Shown: piece by piece, positions 13,801-24,840 of the stretch
How positions within the stretch are numbered: position 1 is the stretch's first letter
Layout of the letters: every line of letters begins with the position of its first letter
The notes under the pieces: model-generated
Seen by the model: only the letters and a program-made list of their open reading frames with translations
The model's database searches: none
Told to the model about the DNA's origin: nothing
Origin: Ectocarpus siliculosus
Lineage: Eukaryota > Sar > Phaeophyceae > Ectocarpales > Ectocarpaceae
Direction of reading: 5' to 3'
DNA length: 64,000 bases
Assembly (NCBI GenBank): GCA_000310025.1
Contig: FN649742.1
Span: forward strand, 528,241-592,240
Translations under genes and position numbers: made by a program

Positions 13801-16800
13801 TTCTCTTCAGAACATCCTATTGCTATTGCAATGTCTGGTAGAGGACATCCGGGTATGGCAGGTACGTGGTGGGACAAGCCATCGAATCAGGAAGGCTGCA
13901 GGTCGAAGTACGTGAGGGCCAAGACTTCGCCAAAAGATTGACGACACCTCCCTTCAACGCTATCGTAGCCTAGAGTACTCCCGTTGCCTCGCTACGTCCG
14001 CCCACCTCCCTACAAACAAACTTGCCGACATATGGCGCTGCCCGGGGGGGCGGTGGGCGTACCTATTGGTTGCCTGCATTTGTCACCTATACGTTAGAAT
14101 TCAAACTTCCTCGGTCCATCCTAACGTTGAATGGGTACGTTCCTAGCCCAGTTCTGAACGCTGGTCGTCGTCATTGAGGACCCTATTCAGCTTGTGTCCA
14201 TCCGTTTCCAGGGGTCGGGGAGAGACGGGGTGGCACAATAGCCGCCAATCTTCCTCCCACTTAGCTTTTAGTGTCCTCTGTGGGGTCAGGATATATTTTT
14301 TGGATTATTTCATAGTCAACGCCCATCAAAGTTACACTGACAGGTTACGTGGGGCACGTTTTTTCCTGTGTTTGTTCATGTATCACCATAGAGTGCATCC
14401 ACACAGGTGTACTCGACCCGTACGATTTGCGTGATGAGGATGGTGAACGACCCCACAGCTTTTCCGCCCCCTTCCACCCTTGCCTGTACGAAAACCACGT
14501 TGTGTCTGAGCCGTGCGGGCCGCTGAGGGCATCGCAAAACGCTGCGCGGTCTGGACCACAGTTGACACAATGAAAGTGTGTGACCGAACACTGTGCTCAT
14601 GTGATTCGAACCCCAAAAATTCTCCGGTTAACCCCGGAGTCCTCGACGGCAAAATGTTCGTTTGATTGGAGGGATCAACCGCACAAATTGCACGGGCGCA
14701 ACAGACCAAGGTGACACATTGACAGCGCAAGATTCCCTCCAAGTATGATCACGTCACCGTGACGCTGTGTCCCATCTCAACGAAAATCACGTACAACAAT
14801 TTCGGCCAGGAACCTCAAAATCGCGGCAAGTTAACATGATGAAAAAGACAACGTGGTGGTTTTCAAACATTTGTATTGCAAAACGACGGGCGTGTGCTCC
14901 AGTGTCAACGCAACTGATCCTGGACACGTATCGTGAAGCCGCACCTGTTATTCATGGAACTGTCGGTGAACGTAGTGACGGAGAAGTTGCCGGTGTCTCC
15001 CACGGACCCTCGGTTGATGACCGTTGAGAGAATAAGCGCTACTGATGTTCCTGTCGGAACGATATCACCGAGCCCGTCGCGCTGAACGGAAACTGAGAAC
15101 GTCCCGTTCACGCTCACCGTACCTAGCTCGGCCGAGTCCGCAACCATCGGTGAAACGGAAGGAAAACTCGGAGGAAACTCAATCTGCACTAACGCAAGGA
15201 CCGGAAGAGGGTTCGCGATGGTCAAAGAAAATGTGATGGATGTCTCCATAAGCGCCACATCATATTGCAATGAAGCGCCTACGACCGGAAATGTTCCCGC
15301 CAAAAACGAAAAGTCTGGAAGGTCGGGCCCTTCTCTGGAATCATCTATGGCCACGTCGACGTCCGTCAAAGTGGTTTTGACTGACGGAAACGATGCGCTC
15401 ATGCCCTCGAACAACTGGTTCGTTATGCCGTCGACCAACGCGAGAGACACGCTCGCACCAGCTTCCACGACACTACCGTCCCCGGCCCGCTGCACACGCA
15501 CCGTGTGGACGGCGTCCGAAGCCACGTACACCTCCAGGCCACCGTCGATGCCCGTGGCCACAACGTGGCTGCAGTTGATGGAAGAGAACTCACTTGGAAA
15601 CTCGATGAATATGTTCCCATCAGCCGGCAAGGGGTTCGACAATGCGAGAGTGACATTCGCTCCGCCCTCGTGGCCCGCCACAAGGCTGTCCAACTCGACC
15701 GTTGGTGGCTCTGAGAACGCTCCCGGGGTGAACAACACCGCCGCTGGTCGATCTTCCGAGTTGTGTGCAGAGCTCGCCTCGTCGACGGATATACCGGTGT
15801 CGTTGAGCGTCGTCTTCAGGACGGGAAAGGAGTCGCTCTCGCCCTCAAACAGCTGGTTCTTCACGCAATCGACCAAGCTCACAGACACTTCCGTCCCTGG
15901 CTCCACTGCAGAACCAAATCCGTCGCGCTCCACGTCTACGGTGTATCCGGATACATTCGAAACGAGACCGCCGTCCATACCCGACGCGAGAGCCACTGAA
16001 CAGTCCACGCTCGTGAAGTTTGATGGGAAGGTGATGATGACATGCCCGTCACTTGGAATCGGATTCGACGTGATGAAGCTGACGTTGGCGGTGCCCACTT
16101 CGCCGGCGGCGTAGGCCGAGAGTACAACAGTGGGACCGACGCCCGCAAACGCCCCTGGGGTGAACGTCACTCCCGGGGGTCGATCGGGCGTGTTGAACTC
16201 GGCGCTAGTCTCATCTATGGCCACGTCGACGTCCGTCAAAGTGGTTTTGACTGACGGAAACGATGCGCTCACGCCCTCGAACACTTGGTTCGTTATGCCG
16301 TCGACCAGTGCGAGAGACACGCTCGATCCCCCTACCACGACACTACCGTCCCCGGCCCGCTGCACACGCACCGTGTGGACGGCGTCCGAAGCCACGTATA
16401 CCTCCAGGCCACCGTCGATGCCCGTGGCTACAACGTGGCTGCAGTTGATGGAAGAGAACTCACTGGGAAACTCGATGAATATGTTCCCATCAGCCGGCAA
16501 GGGGTTCGACAGTGCGAGAGTGACGTTCGCTCCGCCCTCGTGGCCCGCCACAAGGCTGTCCAACTCGACCGTTGGTGGCTCTGAGAACGCTCCCGGGGTG
16601 AACAACACCGCCGCTGGTCGATCTTCCGAGTTGTGTGCAGAGCTCGCCTCGTCGACGGATATACCGGTGTCGTTGAGTGTCGTCTTCAGGACGGGAAAGG
16701 AGTCGCTCTCGCCCTCAAACAGCTGGTTCTTCACGCAATCGACCAAGCTCACAGACACTTCCGTCCCTGGCTCCACTGCAGAACCAAATCCGTCGCGCTC

Positions 16801-19800
16801 CACGTCTACGGTGTATCCGGATACATTCGAAACGAGACCGCCGTCCATACCCGACGCGAGAGCCACTGAACAGTCCACGCTCGTGAAGTTTGATGGGAAG
16901 GTGATGATGACGTGCCCGTCACTTGGAATCGGATTCAACGTGATGAAGCTGATGTTGGCGGTGCCCACTTCGCCGGCGGCGTAGGTCGAGAGTACAACAG
17001 TGGGACCGACGCCCGCAAACGCCCCTGGGGTGAACGTCACTCCCGGGCGTCGATCGGGCGTGTTGAACTCGGCGCTAGTCTCATCTATGGCCACGTCGAC
17101 GTCCGTCAAAGTGGTTTTGACTGACGGAAACGATGCGCTCATGCCCTCGAACAACTGGTTCGTTATGCCGTCGACCAACGCGAGAGACACGCTCGATCCC
17201 CCTACCACGACACTACCGTCCCCGGCCCGCTGCACACGCACCGTGTGGACGGCGTCCGAAGCCACGTATACCTCCAGGCCACCGTCGATGCCCGTGGCCA
17301 CAACCTGGCTGCAGTTGATGGGAGAGAACTCACTTGGAAACTCGATGAATATGTTCCCATCAGCCGGCAAGGGGTTCGACAGTGCGAGAGTGACATTCGC
17401 TCCGCCCTCGTGGCCCGCCACAAGACTGTCCAACTCGACCGTTGGTGGCTCTGAGAACGCTCCCGGGGTGAACAACACCCCCGCTGGTCGATCCTCCGAG
17501 GTTTGTGCAGAGCTCGCCTCGTCGACGGGTATACCGGTGTCGTTGAGTGTCGTCTTCAGGACGGGAAAGGAGTCGCTCTCGCCCTCAAACAGCTGGTTCT
17601 TCACGCAATCGACCAAGCTCACAGACACTTCCGTCCCTGGCTCCACTGCAGAACCAAATCCGTCGCGCTCCACGTCTACGGTGTATCCGGATACATTCGA
17701 AACGAGACCGCCGTCCATACCCGACGCGAGAGCCACTGAACAGTCCACGCTCGTGAAGTTTGATGGGAAGGTGATGATGACGTGCCCGTCACTTGGAATC
17801 GGATTCGACGTGATGAAGCTGATGTTGGCGGTGCCCACTTCGCCGGCGGCGTAGGTCGAGAGTACAACAGTGGGACCGACGCCCGCAAACGCCCCTGGGG
17901 TGAACGTCACTCCCGGGGGTCGATCGGGCGTGTTGAACTCGGCGCTAGTCTCATCTATGGCCACGTCGACGTCCGTCAAAGTGGTTTTGACTGACGGAAA
18001 CGATGCGCTCACGCCCTCGAACAACTGGTTCGTTATGCCGTCGACCAACGCGAGAGACACGCTCGATCCCCCTACCACGACACTACCGTCCCCGGCCCGC
18101 TGCACACGCACCGTGTGGACGGCGTCCGAAGCCACGTATACCTCCAGGCCACCGTCGATGCCCGTGGCCACAACGTGGCTGCAGTTGATGGAAGAGAACT
18201 CACTGGGAAACTCGATGAATATGTTCCCATCAGCCGGCAAGGGGTTCGACAGTGCGAGAGTGACGTTCGCTCCGCCCTCGTGGCCCGCCACAAGGCTGTC
18301 CAACTCGACCGTTGGTGGCTCTGAGAACGCTCCCGGGGTGAACAACACCGCCGCTGGTTGGTCTTCCGAGTTGTGTGCAGAGCTCGCCTCGTCGACGGAT
18401 ATACCGGTGTCGTTGAGTGTCGTCTTCAGGACGGGAAAGGAGTCGCTCTCGCCCTCAAACAGCTGGTTCTTCACGCAATCGACCAAGCTCACAGACACTT
18501 CCGTCCCTGGCTCCACTGCAGAACCAAATCCGTCGCGCTCCACGTCTACGGTGTATCCGGATACATTCGAAACGAGACCGCCGTCCATACCCGACGCGAG
18601 AGCCACTGAACAGTCCACGCTCGTGAAGTTTGATGGGAAGGTGATGATGACGTGCCCGTCACTTGGAATCGGATTCGACGTGATGAAGCTGATGTTGGCG
18701 GTGCCCACTTCGCCGGCGGCGTAGGTCGAGAGTACAACAGTGGGACCGACGCCCGCAAACGCCCCTGGGGGTGAACGTCACTCCCCGGGGGTCGATCGGG
18801 GCGTGTTGAACTCGGCGCTAGTCTCATCTATGGCCACGTCGACGTCCGTCAAAGTGGTTTTGACTGACGGAAACGATGCGCTCACGCCCTCGAACACCTG
18901 GTTCGTTATGCCGTCGACCAACGCGAGAGACACGCTCGATCCCCCTACCACGACACTACCGTCCCCGGCCCGCTGCACACGCACCGTGTGGACGGCGTCC
19001 GAAGCCACGTACACCTCCAGGCCACCGTCGATGCCCGTGGCCACAACGTGGCTGCAGTTGATGGGAGAGAACTCACTGGGAAACTCGATGAATATGTTCC
19101 CATCAGCCGGCAAGGGGTTCGACAGTGCGAGAGTGACATTCGCTCCGCCCTCGTGGCCCGCCACAAGGCTGTCCAACTCGACCGTTGGTGGCTCTGAGAA
19201 CGCTCCCGGGGTGAACAACACCGCCGCTGGTTGGTCTTCCGAGTTGTGTGCAGAGCTCGCCTCGTCGACGGATATACCGGTGTCGTTGAGTGTCGTCTTC
19301 AGGACGGGAAAGGAATCGCTCTCGCCCTCAAACAGCTGGTTCTTCACGCAATCGACCAAGCTCACAGACACTTCCGTCCCTGGCTCCACTGCAGAACCAA
19401 ATCCGTCGCGCTCCACGTCTACGGTGTATCCGGATACATTCGAAACGAGACCGCCGTCCATACCCGACGCGAGAGCCACTGAACAGTCCACGCTCGTGAA
19501 GTTTGATGGGAAGGTGATGATGACGTGCCCGTCACTTGGAATCGAATTCGACGTGATGAAGCTGACGTTGGCGGTGCCCACTTCGCCGGCGGCGTAGGTC
19601 GAGAGTACAACAGTGGGACCGACGCCCGCAAACGCCCCTGGGGTGAACGTCACTCCCGGGGGTCGATCGGGCGTGTTGAACTCGGCGCTAGTCTCATCTA
19701 TGGCCACGTCGACGTCCGTCAAAGTGGTTTTGACTGACGGAAACGATGCGCTCACGCCCTCGAACACCTGGTTCGTTATGCCGTCGACCAGTGCGAGAGA

Positions 19801-21355
19801 CACGCTCGATCCCCCTACCACGACACTACCGTCCCCGGCCCGCTGCACACGCACCGTGTGGACGGCGTCCGAAGCCACGTATACCTCCAGGCCACCGTCG
19901 ATGCCCGTGGCCACAACGTGGCTGCAGTTGATGGGAGAGAACTCACTGGGAAACTCGATGAATATGTTCCCATCAGCCGGCAAGGGGTTCGACAGTGCGA
20001 GAGTGACGTTCGCTCCGCCCTCGTGGCCCGCCACAAGGCTGTCCAACTCGACCGTTGGTGGCTCTGAGAACGCTCCCGGGGTGAACAACACCGCCGCTGG
20101 TTGGTCTTCCGAGTTGTGTGCAGAGCTCGCCTCGTCGACGGATATACCGGTGTCGTTGAGTGTCGTCTTCAGGACGGGAAAGGAGTCGCTCTCGCCCTCA
20201 AACAGCTGGTTCTTCACGCAATCGACCAAGCTCACAGACACTTCCGTCCCTGGCTCCACTGCAGAACCAAATCCGTCGCGCTCCACGTCTACGGTGTATC
20301 CGGATACATTCGAAACGAGACCGCCGTCCATACCCGACGCGAGAGCCACTGAACAGTCCACGCTCGTGAAGTTTGATGGGAAGGTGATGATGACGTGCCC
20401 GTCACTTGGAATCGGATTCGACGTGATGAAGCTGACGTTGGCGGTGCCCACTTCGCCGGCGGCGTAGGTCGAGAGTACAACAGTGGGACCGACGCCCGCA
20501 AACGCCCCTGGGGCGAGAAGTCACTCCTGGTGGTTGATCGGACGTGTTCCACCAGGAACTAGTCTTGTCTATTGATCGGTTTTCTGGTTCTGCTTACGTT
20601 GTGTTTCTGTGGGCTGTGGTGCGCAATTTATTTTTTCAACTGTCAACGGCTGTTCTCTCTTGGTTTGTTATACTCCGTTTCGACGACATTTAGATTTTGA
20701 TAGCCGTTTTCGACTAAGCTCGAGCAGCCGTGTGGGTTGCCTTGACATATTTTTCAGTCGATTACTGCCAGGTTTCCGCATCACGGTGATGCGTTGTCGA
20801 CGGGGACCGCAAATATTCTACTCGATTCAAAATTGACATTGGCGTACTATGTTTGCTACTATCACTTACGTCCCAGGCTTTTTCAGTCGAGTCGCGATCA
20901 CGGATCTATTATCACCATGGCGAAGGTACAGAACAGTCAAGAATCTCAGGGCGTCTACTTGGGATGGACAAGCCGTTGTCTGTCCCCAGTACGTACGACT
21001 ATGCACGACGGTGACCTCACCTCAGCACTTTGTTCACTCTGAGCACCAGCCCCAACAGCGTTGATCGCGCGGACTGCGAAAGTGTACACCAAGCCCGTGG
21101 CAAGGCCCGTGACATTGGTAGACGTGGGTGGGGGGCTTCCTGTTGCTGTCACAACCCCTCCGTGGGCGCCAATGCTGTTGTACGTGACCTCGTATATGGC
21201 TATTGTGGAGTTGTTGTCCTCTGGCGCCTCCCAAGAAACGACAACGGCTCGGAGCCCTGCTTGCGCACCATGCACGCTTGTAGGCGCCTCCGGAACATCT
21301 GACACTGCTTTGGAAATCGGAACACGAGATGCAAGTTAGCTAACCACATCTTACC
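3279..21355 (-). CDS. giant multidomain extracellular matrix/adhesion-like protein (5' end unresolved)
   Basis: Exons on the minus strand, in transcript order: tentative piece ending 21355; 21304-21021; 20507-14945; 13644-12358; 12110-11437; 11182-11034; 10866-10710; 10528-10386; 10189-10006; 9781-9451; 9221-7990; 7714-7270; 6715-5994; 5772-5009; 4898-4556; 3595-3279. From 20507 to the stop every junction is GT-AG with matching phase, and sequence continuity within repeated domains supports each join. This gives about 4,100 residues, or 4,200 with the FN3 exon. Domains in order: FN3, six 290-residue repeats, about thirteen CYxFG repeats, SEA-like segment, Calx-beta, laminin-G-like, laminin B (IV-A). 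Many N-x-S/T sites and the domain types point to secretion or the cell surface; no membrane segment is visible. Unresolved: the start codon and signal peptide are missing, the FN3 exon ends in phase 0 whereas the next exon needs phase 1, and there is a local frameshift at 18769-18802. It could be two genes or have an assembly gap near 20.5-21 kb. Confidence 0.75.
5009..5772 (-). other. laminin-G/concanavalin-like domain exon of the giant gene
   Basis: The exon encodes about 254 residues. A short Cys-rich lead (DDRCDYAATAPCDHDC) is followed by a LamG-like jelly roll: FSLSFWIRG (strand typical of LamG_3/pentraxin-like domains), FEVLLHNLNGLNLLVHG, DGAWHHVTVAWRSADG, the motif VDAFYDGARV, and a final LRLWSKFVTADEVAQQM. 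The 'W-H-H-V-T-V-x-W' and 'xxFYDGxxV' blocks are the strongest family marks. Such domains bind glycans or other matrix proteins. Donor CAG|GTGCGA at 5008, phase 0. Confidence 0.75.
5994..6715 (-). other. SEA-like segment end and Calx-beta domain exon of the giant gene
   Basis: The exon opens with the end of a helical/acidic segment (DLLxxLDEQISDESSSLRNGNVTS style) that continues from the preceding exon, where ALGVATSRFTITDMRAGSVV resembles SEA-like domains. It then encodes a Calx-beta domain of about 100 residues. The diagnostic features are the strand leading to VTLTIARDHG, the conserved GYTTADGSATGGDDY segment, GTVRFYDGDTSKTVDVPLVDD, and the closing ESFSIALSLEGP with an acidic loop. Calx-beta domains bind Ca2+ in integrin beta-4, Na/Ca exchangers and many surface proteins. 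Acceptor after TGCAG at 6716 (phase 2); donor G|GTATGT at 5993 (phase 1). Confidence 0.75.
7270..13644 (-). other. region encoding about thirteen 'CYxFG' repeats of the giant gene
   Basis: Nine exons encode a repeated domain of roughly 110-125 residues. Its core is a central WxFxGxG...DxxKWV block with an acidic/cysteine stretch, then [FT]FT, then a signature like LCYKFGxEPWxxYxxIxIxV. Examples of the signature are LCYRFGSEEFQHYPSI, LCYKFGNEEFMWY and LCYKHGSDDWRFYAAI. Introns recur at two homologous places: just after CYxF/G, and just after the FxGxG...D block before KWV. This is what exon-wise duplication would leave. Copies are strongly diverged from each other, unlike the neighbouring 870-bp array. 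The paired cysteines suggest an extracellular disulfide-stabilised fold. I do not recognise a named family. Confidence 0.8.
14945..20507 (-). repeat. 870-bp tandem repeat array inside one coding exon (six units plus a divergent tail)
   Basis: Six head-to-tail units of 870 bp (one of 873) have boundaries near 15.33, 16.20, 17.07, 17.94, 18.81, 19.68 and 20.51 kb. Each encodes 290 residues made of two related halves of about 145. One half begins PTVVLSTYAAGEVGTAN and has ITFPSNFTSVDC; the other begins PTVELDSLVAGHEGGAN and has IEFPSEFSSINC. Both continue through SLxDxxxNQLFEG, SFPxxKTTLxD and FTPGAF. Copies differ at only scattered bases, far less than the two halves differ from each other, so the 870-bp unit was duplicated or homogenised recently. 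Bases 14945-15330 encode a divergent final half-unit that leads into the next exon. The exon length (5,563 nt) fits phase 1 in and phase 2 out. I do not recognise the domain; it looks like a beta-sandwich surface repeat. Confidence 0.9.
21021..21304 (-). other. fibronectin type III domain exon of the giant gene
   Basis: The exon encodes one complete FN3 domain of about 94 residues. It starts SDVPEAPTSVHG, has VVVSWEAPEDNN (the Trp of strand B) and IYEVTYNS (strand C), and ends YTFAVRAINAVGAG, the typical strand F/G signature. The acceptor is ...CCAAAGCAG at 21307-21305, phase 1. The donor is GAG|GTGAGG after 21021, phase 0. A preceding exon ending at 21355 (ATCG|GTAAGA, phase 1) fits in phase; it would read VDSRDRTQVFI, but its own start is unclear. 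Matrix proteins use FN3 domains as adhesion or spacer modules. Confidence 0.7.
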
Positions 21356-23156
21356 GATGAATACTTGGGTCCGATCTCTGGAATCCACGGCAACGACGAT
21401 AGAAAAGATTGGAACCGATCAACACGAACCGAATCGCAGTGCACTATGTTTCCAAATACAAAAGCTTTGGAAGTCGTCCAAATGAAACATTGTAGGAAAC
21501 TACATGTGTTACGTCAGCTGAAGTTCATCTAGAACGATAACCTCGGGCGCTGTATTTGCCGACGGCGAGGTGTTACGTAGTAGGTATTCTACATGACTGT
21601 CACTGATTGGCCTGTGCCTGTGTGTGTCGTCCCACCTTTTCTGGACGTCAAAAATGATGAGTACTTTCCCACCCGAGGTACATGCTTTGACCACTTAAGT
21701 ATTCGTTCGCCTTACATCGTTGCCCAAACTTAACCTTCAAATGTGAACGAATGCACCACAAAAGTTAGAAGTCCGACGTTTCCGGTTCAATTCCACTTTG
21801 CACGTTTCTCCATGGAAAACATGGTGACACCGGTCCGGGGAAACACAATCTCCGAACGACGGGTAAAATCTCTTCGAAAGGAAATGCAACGGTAGTTTGG
21901 AAAGTCCCAGAATGATATGATTTCATTTTAACGCAGGGTCGTACAGGCCAGGCGGTGGTACTCGCTGGATATGGGCATGCACAACACGGGAAAAAACCGA
22001 ACCCACAGTCGGGCATTGTTCGTGGGCGCCATATCAACCCATTCCGTGGGGGTTCTCATCCGCAGCAGTACTGCCCATTCCCTCCCTCAACAGCAGTTCA
22101 CCAACACCCGTTTACATCGGGCTATTGTCAAGCCACAAGGTGTTTTGCAGCCCCCATAGATAAACAGGGCTGGTATTATCTCGCCCCTTCCTGCTGCAGC
22201 CCCTGCGCTTACGATGAAGAAGAGTCTCCCCTTGCGCACGCGTACCGCCTTTTCTCTAGATGACCCAAAACCAATCTTATAATGTCCCGTGACGTGCCCA
22301 TCATATGCAACTTTAACTTGTCTGTGCGACACGATGGACAACGTACGACAGGTGTTTGCTGCCCGGACACAATGTACGGCACCTTGCAATCGCCGGCCCT
22401 CGGCTACTTGCTGTCTTTCGCGTGTGTGCTTTCGGCTGTCTTGGCGGAGATCTCTTGATGAACGCGGGTTCCCAATTTCCAGCTTGTATTTTCCGATCAA
22501 ACCGCCTGCCTGGTTCCTGCGTTCGACAAAAGCGTGAAGACAAGCGACCAAAGCGGTAAGGCATTGTTCGGTACTGGTATCTCCGAAGCTATTCCCTTCT
22601 ACGGTATGGTGATGCTGCTTTCGGTTGCGGGTGCAGCACCAAGAGGGAAACAGATTGCAAAATTGGGTCTACCCACAAGCAAGCGTCCTATGATTGTGCT
22701 GAAATCGCGGCGTGGGTAGAACGCAGGTCGTGTGGCAGCTCGGGACGATAGTACCTACAGGTAAATTGGCTGGAAGCTACATGTAGTCTCAAATTGACAA
22801 GAAACATAGGCTAGGCTATTCTCTGTGAAAGAAGACGGAAACGGAATAAGACGAAGAACAGTGCACGTCTCGTCTCGTGTTGTAGTTGCCTCCCTCCGTG
22901 CGCGTCGTGCCACTATTACTAGATATCAGCGTTTACACCTTTCGGGTACACTGTATTTGTGCTGGACGCATCGTCAGTCAAATGCCACGGGAAGAAAGGG
23001 GTCACACAGGACTGATTATTTCCCTCAATTTTCATGCTGTGCTACTTGCCTTTATCTTTTTCTCTAGAAGGATGAACAGTTCCTTTCCCTCGTCGACCAC
23101 GAAGTCGAAGGTGTATCGCAGACACATACTAATGGCGTTCCGCATCTGGGAAAAAG

Positions 23157-23262
23157 TGAAAAAAAACTCTCAACTCCTGTGATTGCCACGACATTCAACC
23201 GACGTCCTTAACGTCACAAGGTTGTGAGTGTACCAACTGAGCCACCCAGCCACTGCTTTGTG
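23157..23262 (-). repeat. tRNA-derived SINE-like Pol III unit
   Basis: On the minus strand there is a perfect internal A box (TGGCTCAGTTGG, consensus TRGCNNAGYNGG). About 35 bases later comes an imperfect B box (GGTTGAATGTC), and then a run of eight T (about 23166 to 23157) that would terminate RNA polymerase III. The B box departs from consensus and no full cloverleaf forms, so it is not a functional tRNA gene. A tRNA-derived SINE or degraded tRNA fits best. Confidence 0.45.
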
Positions 23263-24552
23263 ACCAAGGTCATGGAGGCGGAAGGAAGAACGCTCTTTTC
23301 GATTTCGTAACAAAATTTTCCGATCGTGCACTCTTTTCGACTAAATAGAGGTTCACATGGCTCAAGTTTGGGTTCGAAAGAAAGGAAAAACGATGCAATC
23401 TATTCCGGACTTGGGTGAACCGGAACCAATGTTGGCGAGGAGCGGTCTAATCGCACGCACGGCGCATGCCCAAGTACCCCAATCCACGTAAACAACATCA
23501 ACTGCCGCGCACCTCCGAGCAGAGAGATATATATATATAGAGAGTGACTGTGCATCGTTGTACATTACCTGGCGCTTAAAACAACTGTGTGGGTGTATGT
23601 GGGACATGCTTCTGGGTGTTGTCGAACCAGAAATGCAAAGACCAATTCGTGGTTGTCTGTCTGATGAGGCTCAATTCAGAATCTCACATGCACAGATATA
23701 GTGTGCGTCAACACACTGGCCATGTTCGCATTTGGCTTGTACTTCTCAGGCGGATTAGCTCCCCATGTGGTATGGCTACATGCACGTCACAACAGCAATC
23801 TGGAAATTGGCAAACAGCGAATATTTCGGGTTATTGCACCGTGTGTTGCGTCAAGGTTTGGTCCTCTTGTTTCCAGATAGGCCGTTAACCCTCCAGTACG
23901 CAGTCCCTCCACAAAAAAATAGTATCGCAAACTTTTTGTCAGCGATTGCCGATGGGCTACCCTCCCTCCAAATAAATCGGAGAGTGCCGATCCTATGCCA
24001 GACGCAGCGTCACTTCAGTATGAAACGTGTCCCCAAAAAACGTGGGGACACTTTGAGACTCTTTTCCTACTGAAGGTAAGTCAGCAACTTTTTCCAGTGA
24101 CAGGGTATACAGTTTTACCACCTGTAAGGACACGCCGCTTGGTAGATTGTGTACAGCAAGTCAGAGACCGAGAAGAAGCATCACACATCATATCACACAA
24201 CGTACCACGTCACCCAAGCACCATAGACCAAGGGTTCTCACGTGCGTTTCACATAGTAGGGGAGCCTTAACGGAGCGGTAAACAGACATTTGAGTGTTGT
24301 GTCCCCAAAATTTCCCCATTTGGGCGTCCAGTACTAAGAGCGATAACGTAACGGTGGAGGTGGCAGATGCCCTCTTCAGAAAAACAGGAAACGCCGGCAT
24401 TATATCTTGATACCATCGAACAGAACCATCCGCAGATGTCGCTTCACCGTCTGCAGATGTCGCTTGTGTACAATGTTAGCTAGCTCAGACTGTAGCCCTT
24501 GTGATACATTACTTATTTGTTGTCCTTGACTTTCAAAAGGGTAATTTTACCA

Positions 24553-24840
24553 TCGAGGTCGGTGAGCTACAAGAAGGATTATTGAAGCTGCTGTGCGGTC
24601 CGATTTTCAAGCGCTTGAAGAACCTTTGCTTTTGGCTAGACCTACATGTACATCACCCCAGGCATTCAAATCGCCGAGGGCGACGAATAAGATGGGTGAG
24701 GGAAGAGCTGTGCTAACGTTCGCGGCCTCCCACACTCACATTGGCGGATCTACACGGTCACTGTGTGCTTGAAGCGTTAGAAATCGGATCGCACCGCAGC
24801 TTCAATAATCTGCTTGCATTGTAGCTCACCGATCTCGATG
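24553..24840. repeat. inverted repeat (about 70-bp arms)
   Basis: Arm 24553-24621 (ATCGAGGTCGGTGAGCTACA...) reads as the reverse complement of 24769-24840 with a few differences. The spacer is about 150 bp. The transcript would fold into a hairpin. No coding function is visible; it may be a foldback element remnant. Confidence 0.6.

Noticed and set aside
14945-20507. CRISPR array or satellite DNA reading of the repeat block
   Set aside because: The unit is 870 bp, coding, in frame and continuous with domain exons; there are no short repeats with unique spacers.
21755-21815. tRNA-like B box GGTTCAATTCC
   Set aside because: No A box 30-60 bases upstream and no cloverleaf; an isolated match to an 11-base consensus is expected by chance.
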